The notes: generated by a model not told the origin, from the letters alone. A stretch of 29,787 nt of DNA from Caldisericota bacterium (GCA_026390285.1 JAPLGH010000070.1:1-29787); one strand, 5' to 3'. Positions 15,524-24,640 are shown, numbered from the stretch's first letter. A program made the numbers and translations.

Positions 15524-17452
15524 ATGTGGCCCGATAACGAAACGACTCAAGACCTGCTTGGTTTCCAGACTCATGCCGATCTCATTCGGAGACTCGTGAC
15601 TGACTCGGCCAACCTGCCCTGTACAGTGGGTCTATTTGGCGATTGGGGTGGGGGAAAGAGCAGTGTACTACGCATGCTCGAGCGCGACTTTGACCCCGAC
15701 AATATCGGCAGTCACGCGACCTCTGCTGAAAAAGAGACGTACGGCACAGTCGCCTGCCTCTACTTCAACGGCTGGTTGTTCGAGGGCTATGATGATGCAC
15801 GGGCCGCTCTGTTATCCTCAATCTTGAAGCAGTTGAGCGATTCAGAGCGGTTCGGAGTCAAGGTGAAGAAATTCCTTGGAGACTTGCCCAAGTCTGTCGA
15901 TCTCATCCGAGCAGGACGTGCACTTGCTCCGCTTGTAGTCCCCCTGATTGCTAGGAGTGGCATGTCTGCAACGTCGGCCGTCATGGTGTCCTCAGCCGCA
16001 CAGACATTTCTGGATGCCGCAATCACAGCACGTAGCGTGGCTCCTGCACATAACAAGAAGAGTGCAGAGAAGGCTGCAACGATGGATACGGGAACCAACG
16101 CTGCAGTACGCCAATTCCGGGGCGCTTTCTCCGACATGCTGAAGAATAGCAGCATTGACACGCTCATCGTGCTTGTTGATGACTTGGATCGCTGTTCTCC
16201 TGAGCATATGATCGACAATCTGGAGGCCATCAAGTTGTTTCTCAGTGTACCTGGAACTGCTTTCGTCATTGGCGCTGACGATCGGCTTGTTAGATCGGCT
16301 ATTGAGCAACGTTATGGAGGAACAGGCGGTCTGGGATTGCCTAACTCCGATGTCTCTCCGAACGACTACGCGTCGGAGCTCGCCCGTGACTACCTTGAGA
16401 AGATGATCCAGGTGCCATACCGCTTGCCACGACTGTTCCCCTCTGAGGTAACCAGCTACATGACCTTGCTTCACTGTATGAACAGACTTCCCAAGGAGAA
16501 GCTGGACAGATGTATCGCTGCTAGTATTGCGAAGAGAAGAGGCAACACGACTGAAGCGTTCTCGCTGGATGACGTGCGGGCTATTCTGGGCAACGACACA
16601 CCCGATGAGTTGAGGCAGGACCTACAAATGGTGGAAGCCTCAGCACCAACGCTTTCCAGTTGTCTCAAGGGGAACCCGCGCCAAGTGAAGAGATTCCTGA
16701 ACATGCTTGACCTGCGACTTGCGGTGGCAGTGGCCGAACAAATGGTGGACATCAAGAGGGACATGCTGGCGAAGCTGATGACGTTGGAGTACTATGACGT
16801 CTTCAGGTTTCGACAAGTCTATCAATGGTATGCAGACGCGAACGGAACTCCAAGGCAGATCGAAAGTCTAGAGAGGGCGATAGAGGATGGAGACGAGCAG
16901 ATTGAAGGCGTCTCGGGGTACGAAGATTGGCTGTCTAGTTCATTCCTGAAGAGATGGTTATCCTCGGATCCCCCTGTCGGAAGCACTGACCTACGGCCGT
17001 ATTTCTGGTTGTCACGTGACCGGCTTGACGTACTGGCCGGCGTTCGTGGAGTCTCTGCGCAAGTCCGAAAGGCACTAAGGGACATCCTGAGCGACAACGG
17101 TATTATACAGCAGAGAGGTCTCAACGCCATAAAGGACCTTCCAGCCGTTGAGAAGACACAACTTGGGGACTTGGTTGTAGACAATTTGCGGCGACACCCT
17201 GAGTCCGCAGCTGCGTTTGAGTCCGTTACTAAGCTGGCAGAAAAGAAGTTCCTGGATGGACCTGCTGCTTTGGAACAGGCGCTCCGGAACGTCGATCCAG
17301 CTCTGATTCGGCCCACAACAGCAGCCAGAATCCGCATGCTAATTGATGACGAAGCCTATGCCACCGTCCTGCGACCACTTGCCGACAAGCTCGCCCAATT
17401 GGACAATGCTGCTGGTCGCGTGCTCAGAAAGCCAAGATCCAACGGGAGCTAG
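15524..17452 (+). CDS. qatA: KAP-family P-loop NTPase, QatA-like
   Basis: 642 residues. Walker A GDWGGGKSS is at 39-47, the KAP hallmark CLYFNGWLFEGYDD at 78-91, Walker B LIVLVDDLDRC at 214-224, and KGNPRQVKRFLNML near 384-398, the typical KAP sensor region. A hydrophobic stretch (about 132-168) lies between Walker A and B, as in membrane-linked KAP NTPases. GGAGG at 15513-15517 supports the ATG. It is followed after two bases by the QatB-like and QatC genes, which is the order of the QatABCD anti-phage system, where QatA is the ATPase. The call as QatA rests mostly on this context, since KAP NTPases occur in other defence settings too. Confidence 0.8.
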   Translation: MWPDNETTQDLLGFQTHADLIRRLVTDSANLPCTVGLFGDWGGGKSSVLRMLERDFDPDNIGSHATSAEKETYGTVACLYFNGWLFEGYDDARAALLSSILKQLSDSERFGVKVKKFLGDLPKSVDLIRAGRALAPLVVPLIARSGMSATSAVMVSSAAQTFLDAAITARSVAPAHNKKSAEKAATMDTGTNAAVRQFRGAFSDMLKNSSIDTLIVLVDDLDRCSPEHMIDNLEAIKLFLSVPGTAFVIGADDRLVRSAIEQRYGGTGGLGLPNSDVSPNDYASELARDYLEKMIQVPYRLPRLFPSEVTSYMTLLHCMNRLPKEKLDRCIAASIAKRRGNTTEAFSLDDVRAILGNDTPDELRQDLQMVEASAPTLSSCLKGNPRQVKRFLNMLDLRLAVAVAEQMVDIKRDMLAKLMTLEYYDVFRFRQVYQWYADANGTPRQIESLERAIEDGDEQIEGVSGYEDWLSSSFLKRWLSSDPPVGSTDLRPYFWLSRDRLDVLAGVRGVSAQVRKALRDILSDNGIIQQRGLNAIKDLPAVEKTQLGDLVVDNLRRHPESAAAFESVTKLAEKKFLDGPAALEQALRNVDPALIRPTTAARIRMLIDDEAYATVLRPLADKLAQLDNAAGRVLRKPRSNGS

Positions 17453-17454
17453 CC

Positions 17455-18180
17455 GTGGGAACCTCCAAGAGTTACCAATTGCCGCATACGACGACATGGT
17501 CCGCCACTAGACGGGCAGTCAGGCACGTGGCGTCAGGCGCATACGCGCGTGGCGATGAAATCCCGAGACTGGTCGAGAGTTTCGTGCGTGCTGGCACCAA
17601 CAGCGAAAGGGGATTGCTGTCCGCCGGGCGCCAATCGCTGTCGCGTGTCGCGGCGGGATTGTTGACTTGGGTAGCCGATTGGCAAGACTACGGGCTGGAA
17701 GAAGCTTGCAGGCAGTTGCACGTCCAGTTGAAGCCTGGAATGTCAGTCCAAGAGCTCGCTGGTCTGCTGGTTCAGGCAATGACTCCCATCGGCGCTCTGC
17801 GTCAGGATGTCGCAATCAGACATGCGGTCAGCAGGGTTATTGACGATTTGCTCGCAGCTGCGCCGGAAGACGACAGCGATATTAGCGGGCTAGCTCTGAC
17901 GACAGTTGGAGAAGATGCTTACTGGCTCATCGTTCGTTTGGTTGCATACTACATTTACGAGGTCTTCGTCTCGTCTTTGGATGGACAACTACTGCAACAA
18001 TTGTCGGATCGCGAAACTGATGAGCTCGCGGAAGAAGTGAAGTCCTATGTTCTGGTTCGTACGCAAGAGATGATCTCGCACTCGAAGAGGGCCGTGAACG
18101 GACACCAGCTGAGAGAACCAAGGGAAGAAGACATAATGGAAACGGTCAGCGACGTCTACGACGTTTTCTTGGGTAAGTGA
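17455..18180 (+). CDS. qatB: QatB-like protein of the Qat defence module
   Basis: 241 residues, no catalytic motif that I recognise, mostly helical. The GTG start has GGGAG at 17444-17448, inside the qatA stop region, and the gap to qatA is two bases, so the genes are coupled. The product begins Met-Gly-Thr-Ser-Lys-Ser-Tyr, so Met removal would expose an N-terminal glycine. QueC-like enzymes of type IV CBASS are reported to attach a deazaguanine to a partner protein's N-terminus; that QatB is the acceptor here is inference. Position between KAP NTPase and QueC-like genes and the size are what identify it as QatB. A conserved segment around LAGLLVQAMTPIGALRQDVAI could be the core. Confidence 0.72.
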   Translation: MGTSKSYQLPHTTTWSATRRAVRHVASGAYARGDEIPRLVESFVRAGTNSERGLLSAGRQSLSRVAAGLLTWVADWQDYGLEEACRQLHVQLKPGMSVQELAGLLVQAMTPIGALRQDVAIRHAVSRVIDDLLAAAPEDDSDISGLALTTVGEDAYWLIVRLVAYYIYEVFVSSLDGQLLQQLSDRETDELAEEVKSYVLVRTQEMISHSKRAVNGHQLREPREEDIMETVSDVYDVFLGK

Positions 18181-18181
18181 G

Positions 18182-19516
18182 ATGAACTTCGCGATTGATC
18201 TGAGTGATCCTTCGCGGCTGGATTCTGGCGTAGCCACACCCATCCTCACCGTTGATTCTACCACGGTGGGTCAGAGAATCATTGATCTGGAGCCCATCCA
18301 GTGGGATCTGTCAATGAAGCACTCGCCTCAAGCCGAGGACCTCTTTCTTCTTTCTGCAGCAGTCTATTGCGCAGATCGCCTCTGTTCCCGCATTAGTTCG
18401 CCCGATGGATGGTGTCGGGACATGGGAGTCAGTCTACCAGTTGCAGATACAGAGGTTTGGAACACCGTAAGACCACTCGCTGAGAGAACTCTTGGGTTTC
18501 TATCAGGAGACGATTGGTCCTTGTCGTTCTGTCAGATGGAAAAGGCGTGTGGCCTAAGTCGGCTGGGCACACAGCAGCTGAACTTGAGAAGAATATGGGG
18601 CAATGTGGATGCGGTGTCGCTGTTCTCGGGTGGACTTGATTCGCTAGTTGGCGTCATCAACTGGCTTGAGGAGAACCCAAACGGGAGAATCGCTCTTGTG
18701 GGGCATTACGACCGAGCCTTTGGTGGTCCCAAAATCGAACAACATCGTATCTATAACCTTCTGTGCCAGAAATATAGCGCTCGGCGGGTGCAGCTTCTAG
18801 AGACGCGCGTCGGTCTGAAGGGGCCTGCATGTGAGAACACATTACGTACGCGCTCCCTACTGTTCCTGTCGATGGGAATGCTCATAGCCAGTTCCATTGG
18901 CCCCAGTATCCCCCTCATTGTGCCTGAGAATGGGACTATGAGTATCAACGTACCCTTGACTCCTGCTCGACGAGGAACGTGCAGCACGCGCACGACCAAT
19001 CCGTATTTCCTTTTACAGTTTGAATCGTGGTGTCACCAGCTGGGCATAGTTAATCCCATCCTGAACCCGCTGGCACTCAAGACAAAGGGAGAATGCCTAC
19101 GTGATTGCTGGGACAAGGATCTGCTCAGTGAATGCGCCTATTGGTCCGTGTCGTGCGGAAAGCGAGGCACGCGTCCTTATTGGCAGACCCGGGGGGCACC
19201 GCAGTGTGGCATATGCGTGCCGTGTACGTACAGGCGAGCAGCGATGTTCATGAACCACATCCCGGAGAGAGGCTACGGCATTGATCCAGATCTGGATCAA
19301 CTTAGGGCTGGGCTGAGTGCCACAATGGGCGACGATATGCGCGCGTTCATGTACTGCCTCGATCACATAAAATCACCCGAGGATGCCAAGAGAGAGATCA
19401 TGCTTAGCTACATGGTTGACCCTGAGATGCTAGATGCTTATGCAAACCTTGAGATCCGAGCGCTGGCTGAAGTGCGCGCTTGGTTCCAAAGCATAGGAAT
19501 ACTACCAGCGACATGA
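18182..19516 (+). CDS. qatC: QueC-like (7-cyano-7-deazaguanine synthase-like) enzyme, QatC
   Basis: 444 residues, roughly twice the length of housekeeping QueC. The PP-loop ATP pyrophosphatase motif LFSGGLDS is at 147-154. LIVPENGTMSIN at 245-256 matches the QueC ENG segment, and the zinc-binding cysteines Cys325, Cys342, Cys345 and Cys348 lie in CGKRGTR and QCGICVPC. The N-terminal 140 residues are a defence-specific extension. One base separates it from qatB. QueC turns carboxy-deazaguanine into preQ0 with ATP and ammonia; defence paralogues are thought to use the same chemistry on a protein or nucleotide partner. No queD/queE/queF genes accompany it, so a role in tRNA queuosine synthesis is unlikely. 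Confidence 0.85.
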   Translation: MNFAIDLSDPSRLDSGVATPILTVDSTTVGQRIIDLEPIQWDLSMKHSPQAEDLFLLSAAVYCADRLCSRISSPDGWCRDMGVSLPVADTEVWNTVRPLAERTLGFLSGDDWSLSFCQMEKACGLSRLGTQQLNLRRIWGNVDAVSLFSGGLDSLVGVINWLEENPNGRIALVGHYDRAFGGPKIEQHRIYNLLCQKYSARRVQLLETRVGLKGPACENTLRTRSLLFLSMGMLIASSIGPSIPLIVPENGTMSINVPLTPARRGTCSTRTTNPYFLLQFESWCHQLGIVNPILNPLALKTKGECLRDCWDKDLLSECAYWSVSCGKRGTRPYWQTRGAPQCGICVPCTYRRAAMFMNHIPERGYGIDPDLDQLRAGLSATMGDDMRAFMYCLDHIKSPEDAKREIMLSYMVDPEMLDAYANLEIRALAEVRAWFQSIGILPAT

Positions 19517-19525
19517 GCGTCAAGT

Positions 19526-19750
19526 ATGCGATCGCCCTCGGCGAGCGTCGTGTGCCCGGAACGCCTGGATGAGCTCGGGATGCTACCCCTTGGAGCCCCA
19601 TGGAGCAAGATTGTTGACTATTCTCAGTATATGGCGGTCCAAGAATGGGTCCGTAAGCACTTTACCGCGGTGCCTGTCGAGGCAGAATACGACCTCTGGC
19701 TCAAACCGCGGATGGCCGCCGATGCAAAGGAGCAAGAGAATCTGGGCTAG
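19526..19750 (+). CDS. Small hypothetical protein in the position of QatD
   Basis: 74 residues with plausible protein-like sequence from about residue 13 on (LDELGMLPLGAPWSKIVDYS, then MAVQEWVRKHFTAVPVEAEYDLWLKPR). I do not recognise the family. It contains no His-x-His or Asp/Glu metal pattern of TatD nucleases and is far too short to be QatD. An alternative start at 19513 overlaps the qatC stop as ATGA and reads MSVKYAIALGERRVPGTPG before a stop; one base change of frame would join it to this ORF. The gene may therefore be slightly frameshifted or mis-started. No good ribosome binding site precedes 19526. Confidence 0.4.
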   Translation: MRSPSASVVCPERLDELGMLPLGAPWSKIVDYSQYMAVQEWVRKHFTAVPVEAEYDLWLKPRMAADAKEQENLG

Positions 19751-19868
19751 GTGTCTGATAGGTCAGTGTACTATTGTAGGGAAGTCGTTGGTTGAACCGG
19801 AACTAGTCAGTCATTCTTAACGGAGGAACACACAGAGCGTCACCGTGATAAATGAAGGGGAGGTCTGC

Positions 19869-20324
19869 ATGAAGCTTGTCATTATTCCTTGTGGCAGTCG
19901 CAAGATATGGGACAAATACCCTGATGTCGGCCCACAGAAGGCGTGTGACGCATACACTGGTCCCCCTTTTAAGGTCAATCGACAGTATGCTGAGAGTCGG
20001 CAGTGTGATTGGATGATACTATCACCCAAGTACGGCCTCATGCGGCCGGATTTTGTCATCCTGGGCAACTACGATGTCACTTTCGAGAGTCCCGACGCCA
20101 TTTCTGTGCGGGAGCTGAAACGACAGGTGGAGAGACAGGGGTTGGGCAACTACACTGACGTGACGGTCCTGGGTAGCGCTGCTTATGTGGAGACGGTCAG
20201 AGAGGCCTTCTCCAACACAAAGGCGAAGATCGAGGCTCCCTTTGTGGGTCACCGCATAGGCGTCCAAATGGGACTGATCAAGAAGTTCCTGCGCGACGAG
20301 AGCGGCCAAGGCAGGAAAGCATAG
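19869..20324 (+). CDS. YaaA/DUF6884-like protein
   Basis: 151 residues. AAGGGGAGG at 19855-19863 sets the ATG at 19869 rather than the upstream in-frame GTG at 19845. Visible motifs are PCGSRK (7-12), AYTG (28-31), ILSPKYGLMRP (50-60) and NYDVTF (67-72). The YTG, LS-x-x-YGL-x-RP and following Tyr pattern is the one I associate with the YaaA (DUF328) fold and with DUF6884 proteins of phages and islands. A CSxKxx/LSxxGLVP/YD pattern also occurs in archaeosine synthase, which acts on preQ0. Catalysis on a deazaguanine substrate is only inference, prompted by the neighbouring QueC-like gene. It closes the co-directional island, about 350 bp after qatC. Confidence 0.65.
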   Translation: MKLVIIPCGSRKIWDKYPDVGPQKACDAYTGPPFKVNRQYAESRQCDWMILSPKYGLMRPDFVILGNYDVTFESPDAISVRELKRQVERQGLGNYTDVTVLGSAAYVETVREAFSNTKAKIEAPFVGHRIGVQMGLIKKFLRDESGQGRKA

Positions 20325-20374
20325 GGCAAGCTGGAGTGGTGAACGAGAGCACACCATTGTCTTGAGGGGGCAGA

Positions 20375-23350
20375 ATGAACAGAAGAATAGCAATGACGCT
20401 AGTGTTGGTCGTGTGTCTGTGCTTGACTGGCATCGTCCTGCCTCATCCTACTGCTCGCGCCGAGACCTCACTAGCATGGGAGCAGATCGGCCAACCCATG
20501 GGCAAGGTGTGGTGGCCAGTTGTGGATTCCAAGGATGTGAGCCACGTGTATGTCGTGGCGGACGGGGGTCTCTACCTCTCGACGGATGCAGGGCGGTCAT
20601 GGCAACGCATCTGGTCTGGCAGCATCGGGTGGGAAATCCAGGTTCTCCACACATCAATAGCGCGTTATCTATTCATCTGCAATCAGTGGAATGCATACTA
20701 TTCGACGGATGATGGAGTATCGTGGCAGCCACTGAATCCACCCTCTGGCTTGTACGTACCGTCCATCAGCTGCGTTCTAGCGACGAGTATCGACGGCCAG
20801 CATGTCACCGTGTTTGCCGGCAATGACCAGGCGGTCGTGCGCAGTACGGATATGGGCCAGACGTGGCAGACTGTCTCCAAGGATGCCGGTGGCGCCGGAT
20901 TCGGTGCCAATTATCTGTATGGGAGTGCGTCGGATTCCCGGTTCGTGCTGGCGTTGACGCGGGTGTCTCTTAGCGGCAGTACGTGGCCGAGAAGTATGTA
21001 CCGCTCCTTCGATGCAGGGAGCACGTGGCAGAAATGCAACATGACCACGCCTCTAGCGGGGAGTTCCAATCCCACTGTCATGACCCCCTGCCGAGTCGTA
21101 GTCCATCCTACTGACCCGCACGTGCTGTATCTGACGACTCGGGAGCGCGTCTTTGGCTCCAGTGATTGTGGCGACACGTGGCAGGAGTTGATGAACGGTC
21201 TGCGCCCCGGTGACAATCTGCAGGGGTTTGTACTGGACGTTGCGGATCATCGGTCGCTCTGGCTGACCAAGAGTGATGGGTTGTTCGCTTCATCGGATGC
21301 CGGGGCATCGTGGATCAAACGAGATGTCTCATGCACGCAGCAGAACGGCAGTACACCGTGGACGTTGGCACCCGTCATCCTGAATGCACTTGTCCAGTCA
21401 TCGTCCTCGCCGGATACGTGGTATTCCTCGAGCGGGACGTCGCTCTATGTATCAAAGGACCACTGCGCAACATGGTCGCGCGTGTTGGAAGGCGATGTGT
21501 CTGCGCTGTGGGGACATCAGTGGTCCGTGGACGGCACGCGGTTGTATGCCGAGGGACCGGGCGGTATCTTGGTCTCGACAGACGGCGCACGGTCCTGGTC
21601 TGTGTTGTGCGACTACTCTGGGACCGTATGTGCGGTAGCCCAATCACCAGCGGCACCCGAGTCCCTGTTTGCCAGTGCTACCGACAACAGGTTGCTGGCA
21701 TCCAAGGACGGCGGTCAGTCCTGGTCTCTCTTCGACACGCCCGCTCAGTTCGGCATCATCATCGCCGACCCGAGGAATGCTAGCACGCTCTATGCCTCGG
21801 ACTTCATCCAGAGCTACATTGATACGAGCGACGCCAGTGGCAAGACGTACAAATCCGTGGATGCAGGACGTACCTGGATTCAGGTCCTCGGGGGTCTGCC
21901 CGCTCGGCACTGCATGGCCATGGCGGTTGCACCGAGCGATTCCAGCCGTGTGCTATGGGCCAGCCGGCGCGAGGTCTACCTGTCAAAGGATGCAGGATTG
22001 ACGTGGAAGCTGGTACTCCAGTTGAAGCAGCCCGGGATCACCTGGACGGTAGCCTTCAGCCCAAGTGTCACGAACACGATGTACGTCAGCACGGAGACGG
22101 AAGGAGTCCTACGAACGACAGACGGTGGTTTGACCTGGGCTCCGGCAACAGCAGGAATGTCGGTGACTAAGTACTGGCATCTCCTGGCGGTGGAACCGAC
22201 GTCCCCCTACCGGTTCTTTGTCTCTACCGCATACGGCGTGTTCGAGTCCGATGATGGAGCCGACAGCTGGATTCCGGTTAACAGCAATGCCGTCGGGGTG
22301 TCGTTCAAGCAGATGTCATGTTCGCCGGGGTTTGGGGGCTTGCCGATAGGGGCCACGGCTGGTGGCACCTGGATGCAGCTGAAGCTGCGCCTGCAACCGC
22401 CTGCGGACGTCAAAGCCCAGCCTCAGAAGAACGCGGTCCAGGTCACCTGGACGTCGGTCGCCGCGGGCCCTGTTGTCCCCGTTGCGTATGACATATGGCG
22501 GAGTACCGACGCTGGCTTTGGTTCGCCTGTCCGCGTCGGGCGTGTGCCTGAAGGTGGCACAACGTATACAGACACCACGACGTGGGGCTACAAACCTTAC
22601 TACTACAAGGTGGGCGCCTGGGATGGGTATGAGACACCTGAGCAGGTGCTGCTCTCGGTTCCAGTCAATGCTGCGGCTCTGGACGACATACCTCCGATCA
22701 TCACCCTGAAGTCCCCAGCGACCAATCCATGGACGAGTCCTGATGCTGCGTGTGCACTGTCGTTCAAGGTCGAGGACGCCGAGACCGGCGTCGCGTCAGT
22801 CACGGTCGACGGGTCGACGACAGGCCTCTCGCAGTCACACGGCACGTATACCCAGAACTTGACACTGGAACCCGGGTGGCGTCAGGTACTCATCGTCGCT
22901 CGTGATATGGCCGGCAATACGACCCAAGTGCCTGTGCGGATCAGATACATCCGGACGACCATCGTCCAGATTCACCCAGCTATGCCGTATGTGTCGGCGT
23001 ACATCTCGCCGGGGTATCACCCCGTGTCCGTCAAGACAGTTCGCGGTCGTACGTTCGTTCCTGTGCGGGATCTGGCTGAAGCGCTGGGGGCACAGGTGTC
23101 GTGGGATGCTGTCGCTCGCAAGGCGACTCTTACCAGAGGCATGACGACAGTCGTCCTGTGGATCGGCAACCGTATGGCGTTGGTCAACGGGGTTCGCACG
23201 CCCATTGATGCCAAGGACGCCAAGGTTATCCCCTTCATCGAGGGAGGCAAGACCTATATGCCTGTCAACTTTGTCGCCAGTTCGCTTGGTGCGGTCGTGT
23301 CCTACGATGCCAAGACCAAGGTTGTGACCATCACGCTGAACGAAGGATAG
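20375..23350 (+). CDS. Large secreted Asp-box beta-propeller protein with FN3, Ig-like and stalk domains
   Basis: 991 residues. Signal peptide 1-29 (MNRRIAMTLVLVVCLCLTGIV, ending ARA). About thirteen Asp-box motifs (S-x-D-x-G-x-[ST]-W, for example STDAGRSW, SSDAGASW, SKDGGQSW, TTDGGLTW) span 60-650 and predict one or two propellers of the sialidase/sortilin or YCF48 type. The sialidase catalytic Arg triad is not evident. Residues about 671-765 are FN3-like (VQVTWTSVAAG, YYKVGAWDG), 770-855 an Ig-like segment (PPIITLKSP, VARDMAGNTT), and 870-991 two copper-amine-oxidase-N stalk units. The ATG follows GAGGGGG. Likely a surface or extracellular binding protein. Its last codons and flanking bases recur at 26038-26068. 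Confidence 0.87.
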   Translation: MNRRIAMTLVLVVCLCLTGIVLPHPTARAETSLAWEQIGQPMGKVWWPVVDSKDVSHVYVVADGGLYLSTDAGRSWQRIWSGSIGWEIQVLHTSIARYLFICNQWNAYYSTDDGVSWQPLNPPSGLYVPSISCVLATSIDGQHVTVFAGNDQAVVRSTDMGQTWQTVSKDAGGAGFGANYLYGSASDSRFVLALTRVSLSGSTWPRSMYRSFDAGSTWQKCNMTTPLAGSSNPTVMTPCRVVVHPTDPHVLYLTTRERVFGSSDCGDTWQELMNGLRPGDNLQGFVLDVADHRSLWLTKSDGLFASSDAGASWIKRDVSCTQQNGSTPWTLAPVILNALVQSSSSPDTWYSSSGTSLYVSKDHCATWSRVLEGDVSALWGHQWSVDGTRLYAEGPGGILVSTDGARSWSVLCDYSGTVCAVAQSPAAPESLFASATDNRLLASKDGGQSWSLFDTPAQFGIIIADPRNASTLYASDFIQSYIDTSDASGKTYKSVDAGRTWIQVLGGLPARHCMAMAVAPSDSSRVLWASRREVYLSKDAGLTWKLVLQLKQPGITWTVAFSPSVTNTMYVSTETEGVLRTTDGGLTWAPATAGMSVTKYWHLLAVEPTSPYRFFVSTAYGVFESDDGADSWIPVNSNAVGVSFKQMSCSPGFGGLPIGATAGGTWMQLKLRLQPPADVKAQPQKNAVQVTWTSVAAGPVVPVAYDIWRSTDAGFGSPVRVGRVPEGGTTYTDTTTWGYKPYYYKVGAWDGYETPEQVLLSVPVNAAALDDIPPIITLKSPATNPWTSPDAACALSFKVEDAETGVASVTVDGSTTGLSQSHGTYTQNLTLEPGWRQVLIVARDMAGNTTQVPVRIRYIRTTIVQIHPAMPYVSAYISPGYHPVSVKTVRGRTFVPVRDLAEALGAQVSWDAVARKATLTRGMTTVVLWIGNRMALVNGVRTPIDAKDAKVIPFIEGGKTYMPVNFVASSLGAVVSYDAKTKVVTITLNEG

Positions 23351-23354
23351 AAGA
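23324..23354 (+). repeat. 31-bp direct repeat, copy 1 (3' end of stalk gene)
   Basis: Codes the final residues VTITLNEG and stop of the 991-residue protein plus a few bases. It is matched with a single mismatch at 26038-26068, in the same orientation. The pair brackets about 2.7 kb carrying rhuM and dinD. Confidence 0.75.
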
Positions 23355-23461
23355 CTGAATACCATGTGAGAGTCGATGGGTGATGTGCGTGCCAATCGCT
23401 TCGATTGTTGGATAGCGCGGAGTACATTGAGACAAATGGAGTCAGTGGGGAGATCCTGGTG

Positions 23462-24583
23462 ATGAAAGAAAAGTCCGGAACACGTTCAGCAAAGGTTCGC
23501 ACTGTTGCGGTACTGGTGACAGCTAATGTAGCTTCATCTGGAGAGCTCCTCTTGTACGAGACAGAGGATGGCAAGGCACGCATCGAGTGCCAGCTCTCTG
23601 GAGAGACGTTGTGGCTGAGTCAGGCTCAGATGGCAGAGCTGTTTCAGGTCGCGATACCCACCATCAACGAGCATTTGCAACACCTTTATGAGGCGGCGGA
23701 GATTTTGCCCGGGGCAACTATTAGGAAATTCCGAATAGTTCGCCAGGAGGGCGCACGGCAAGTGGCGCGTCACATCGACTACTACAACCTGGACGCTGTC
23801 CTCGCAGTAGGATACAGGGTGCGTTCACTCAGAGGCACCCAGTTCCGCCAGTGGGCAACAGACCATTTGCGGGAGTATCTGGTGAAAGGCTTCGTCCTCG
23901 ACGATGAACGCCTCAAACACCCTGCGGTGAAAGGCATTGCTGCCCCTGACCACTTTGATGAAATGCTGGAACGCATCCGTGACATCCGCGCGAGTGAGGC
24001 GCGTGTGTACCTGCGGGTCAAGGAGATCTTTGCGCTGGCCGCGGACTATGATCCATTGCGCCCCGACGCTGCGGCTTTCTTCAAGATCATGCAGAACAAG
24101 CTGCACGTCGCGGCCACGGGAAAGACTGGAGCAGAACTGGTTTTCGCCAGGGCCGATCATACCGCCGCGAACATGGGCCTGAAGAGCTGGAAGGCGGGGT
24201 CTGTCCACAAGAGTGACGTGTCTGTTGCCAAGAACTACCTCACGCAGGATGAAATCAGCGGCCTGAACCGCATTGTCGTCATGTGGCTGGACTTCGCTGA
24301 GGACCAGACGCTTCAGCGCAAGCAGATATTCCTCAAGGACTGGGGAACGAAGCTGGACAACTTCCTTCGGTTCACCGAGCGCCAGGTGCTGACCAACGCT
24401 GGAACGGTGAGTCATGACCAGGCAGTGGAGAAAGCCGAAGCAGAGTACGAGCTGTTTGCAGCCCGCAGGCGTGAATGGCTTGAAGCTGAGGGCCAGCGGG
24501 AGACCGTAGAGGCGTTGGAGACCGTTGCTCGCCAGCTGGAGCCGACGGTGAAACCCAAACGTGGCAAGAAGAAGGATGCTTGA
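23462..24583 (+). CDS. rhuM: RhuM-family protein (virulence protein RhuM)
   Basis: 373 residues from ATG 23462, which has GGGGAG upstream; the frame stays open back to a TTG at 23405. The family signature begins around residue 25: GELLLYETEDGKARIECQLSGETLWLSQAQMAELF, here split as a beta strand segment and a phage-antirepressor-like helix-turn-helix (LSQAQMAELFQVAIPTINEH). It continues with IDYYNLDAVLAVGYRVRS-LRGTQFRQWAT and the typical helical C-terminal part. RhuM proteins occur in pathogenicity and defence islands; their molecular role is not established, though they are often seen with DinD, BRO-N and restriction genes, as here. The lysine-rich tail (KPKRGKKKDA) may bind nucleic acid. Confidence 0.9.
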   Translation: MKEKSGTRSAKVRTVAVLVTANVASSGELLLYETEDGKARIECQLSGETLWLSQAQMAELFQVAIPTINEHLQHLYEAAEILPGATIRKFRIVRQEGARQVARHIDYYNLDAVLAVGYRVRSLRGTQFRQWATDHLREYLVKGFVLDDERLKHPAVKGIAAPDHFDEMLERIRDIRASEARVYLRVKEIFALAADYDPLRPDAAAFFKIMQNKLHVAATGKTGAELVFARADHTAANMGLKSWKAGSVHKSDVSVAKNYLTQDEISGLNRIVVMWLDFAEDQTLQRKQIFLKDWGTKLDNFLRFTERQVLTNAGTVSHDQAVEKAEAEYELFAARRREWLEAEGQRETVEALETVARQLEPTVKPKRGKKKDA

Positions 24584-24640
24584 TCTGATCCTCCGCTACG
24601 GGTGGCTTCATCGGAGCAAATCAGCTCCCTGAGCGAGGTT

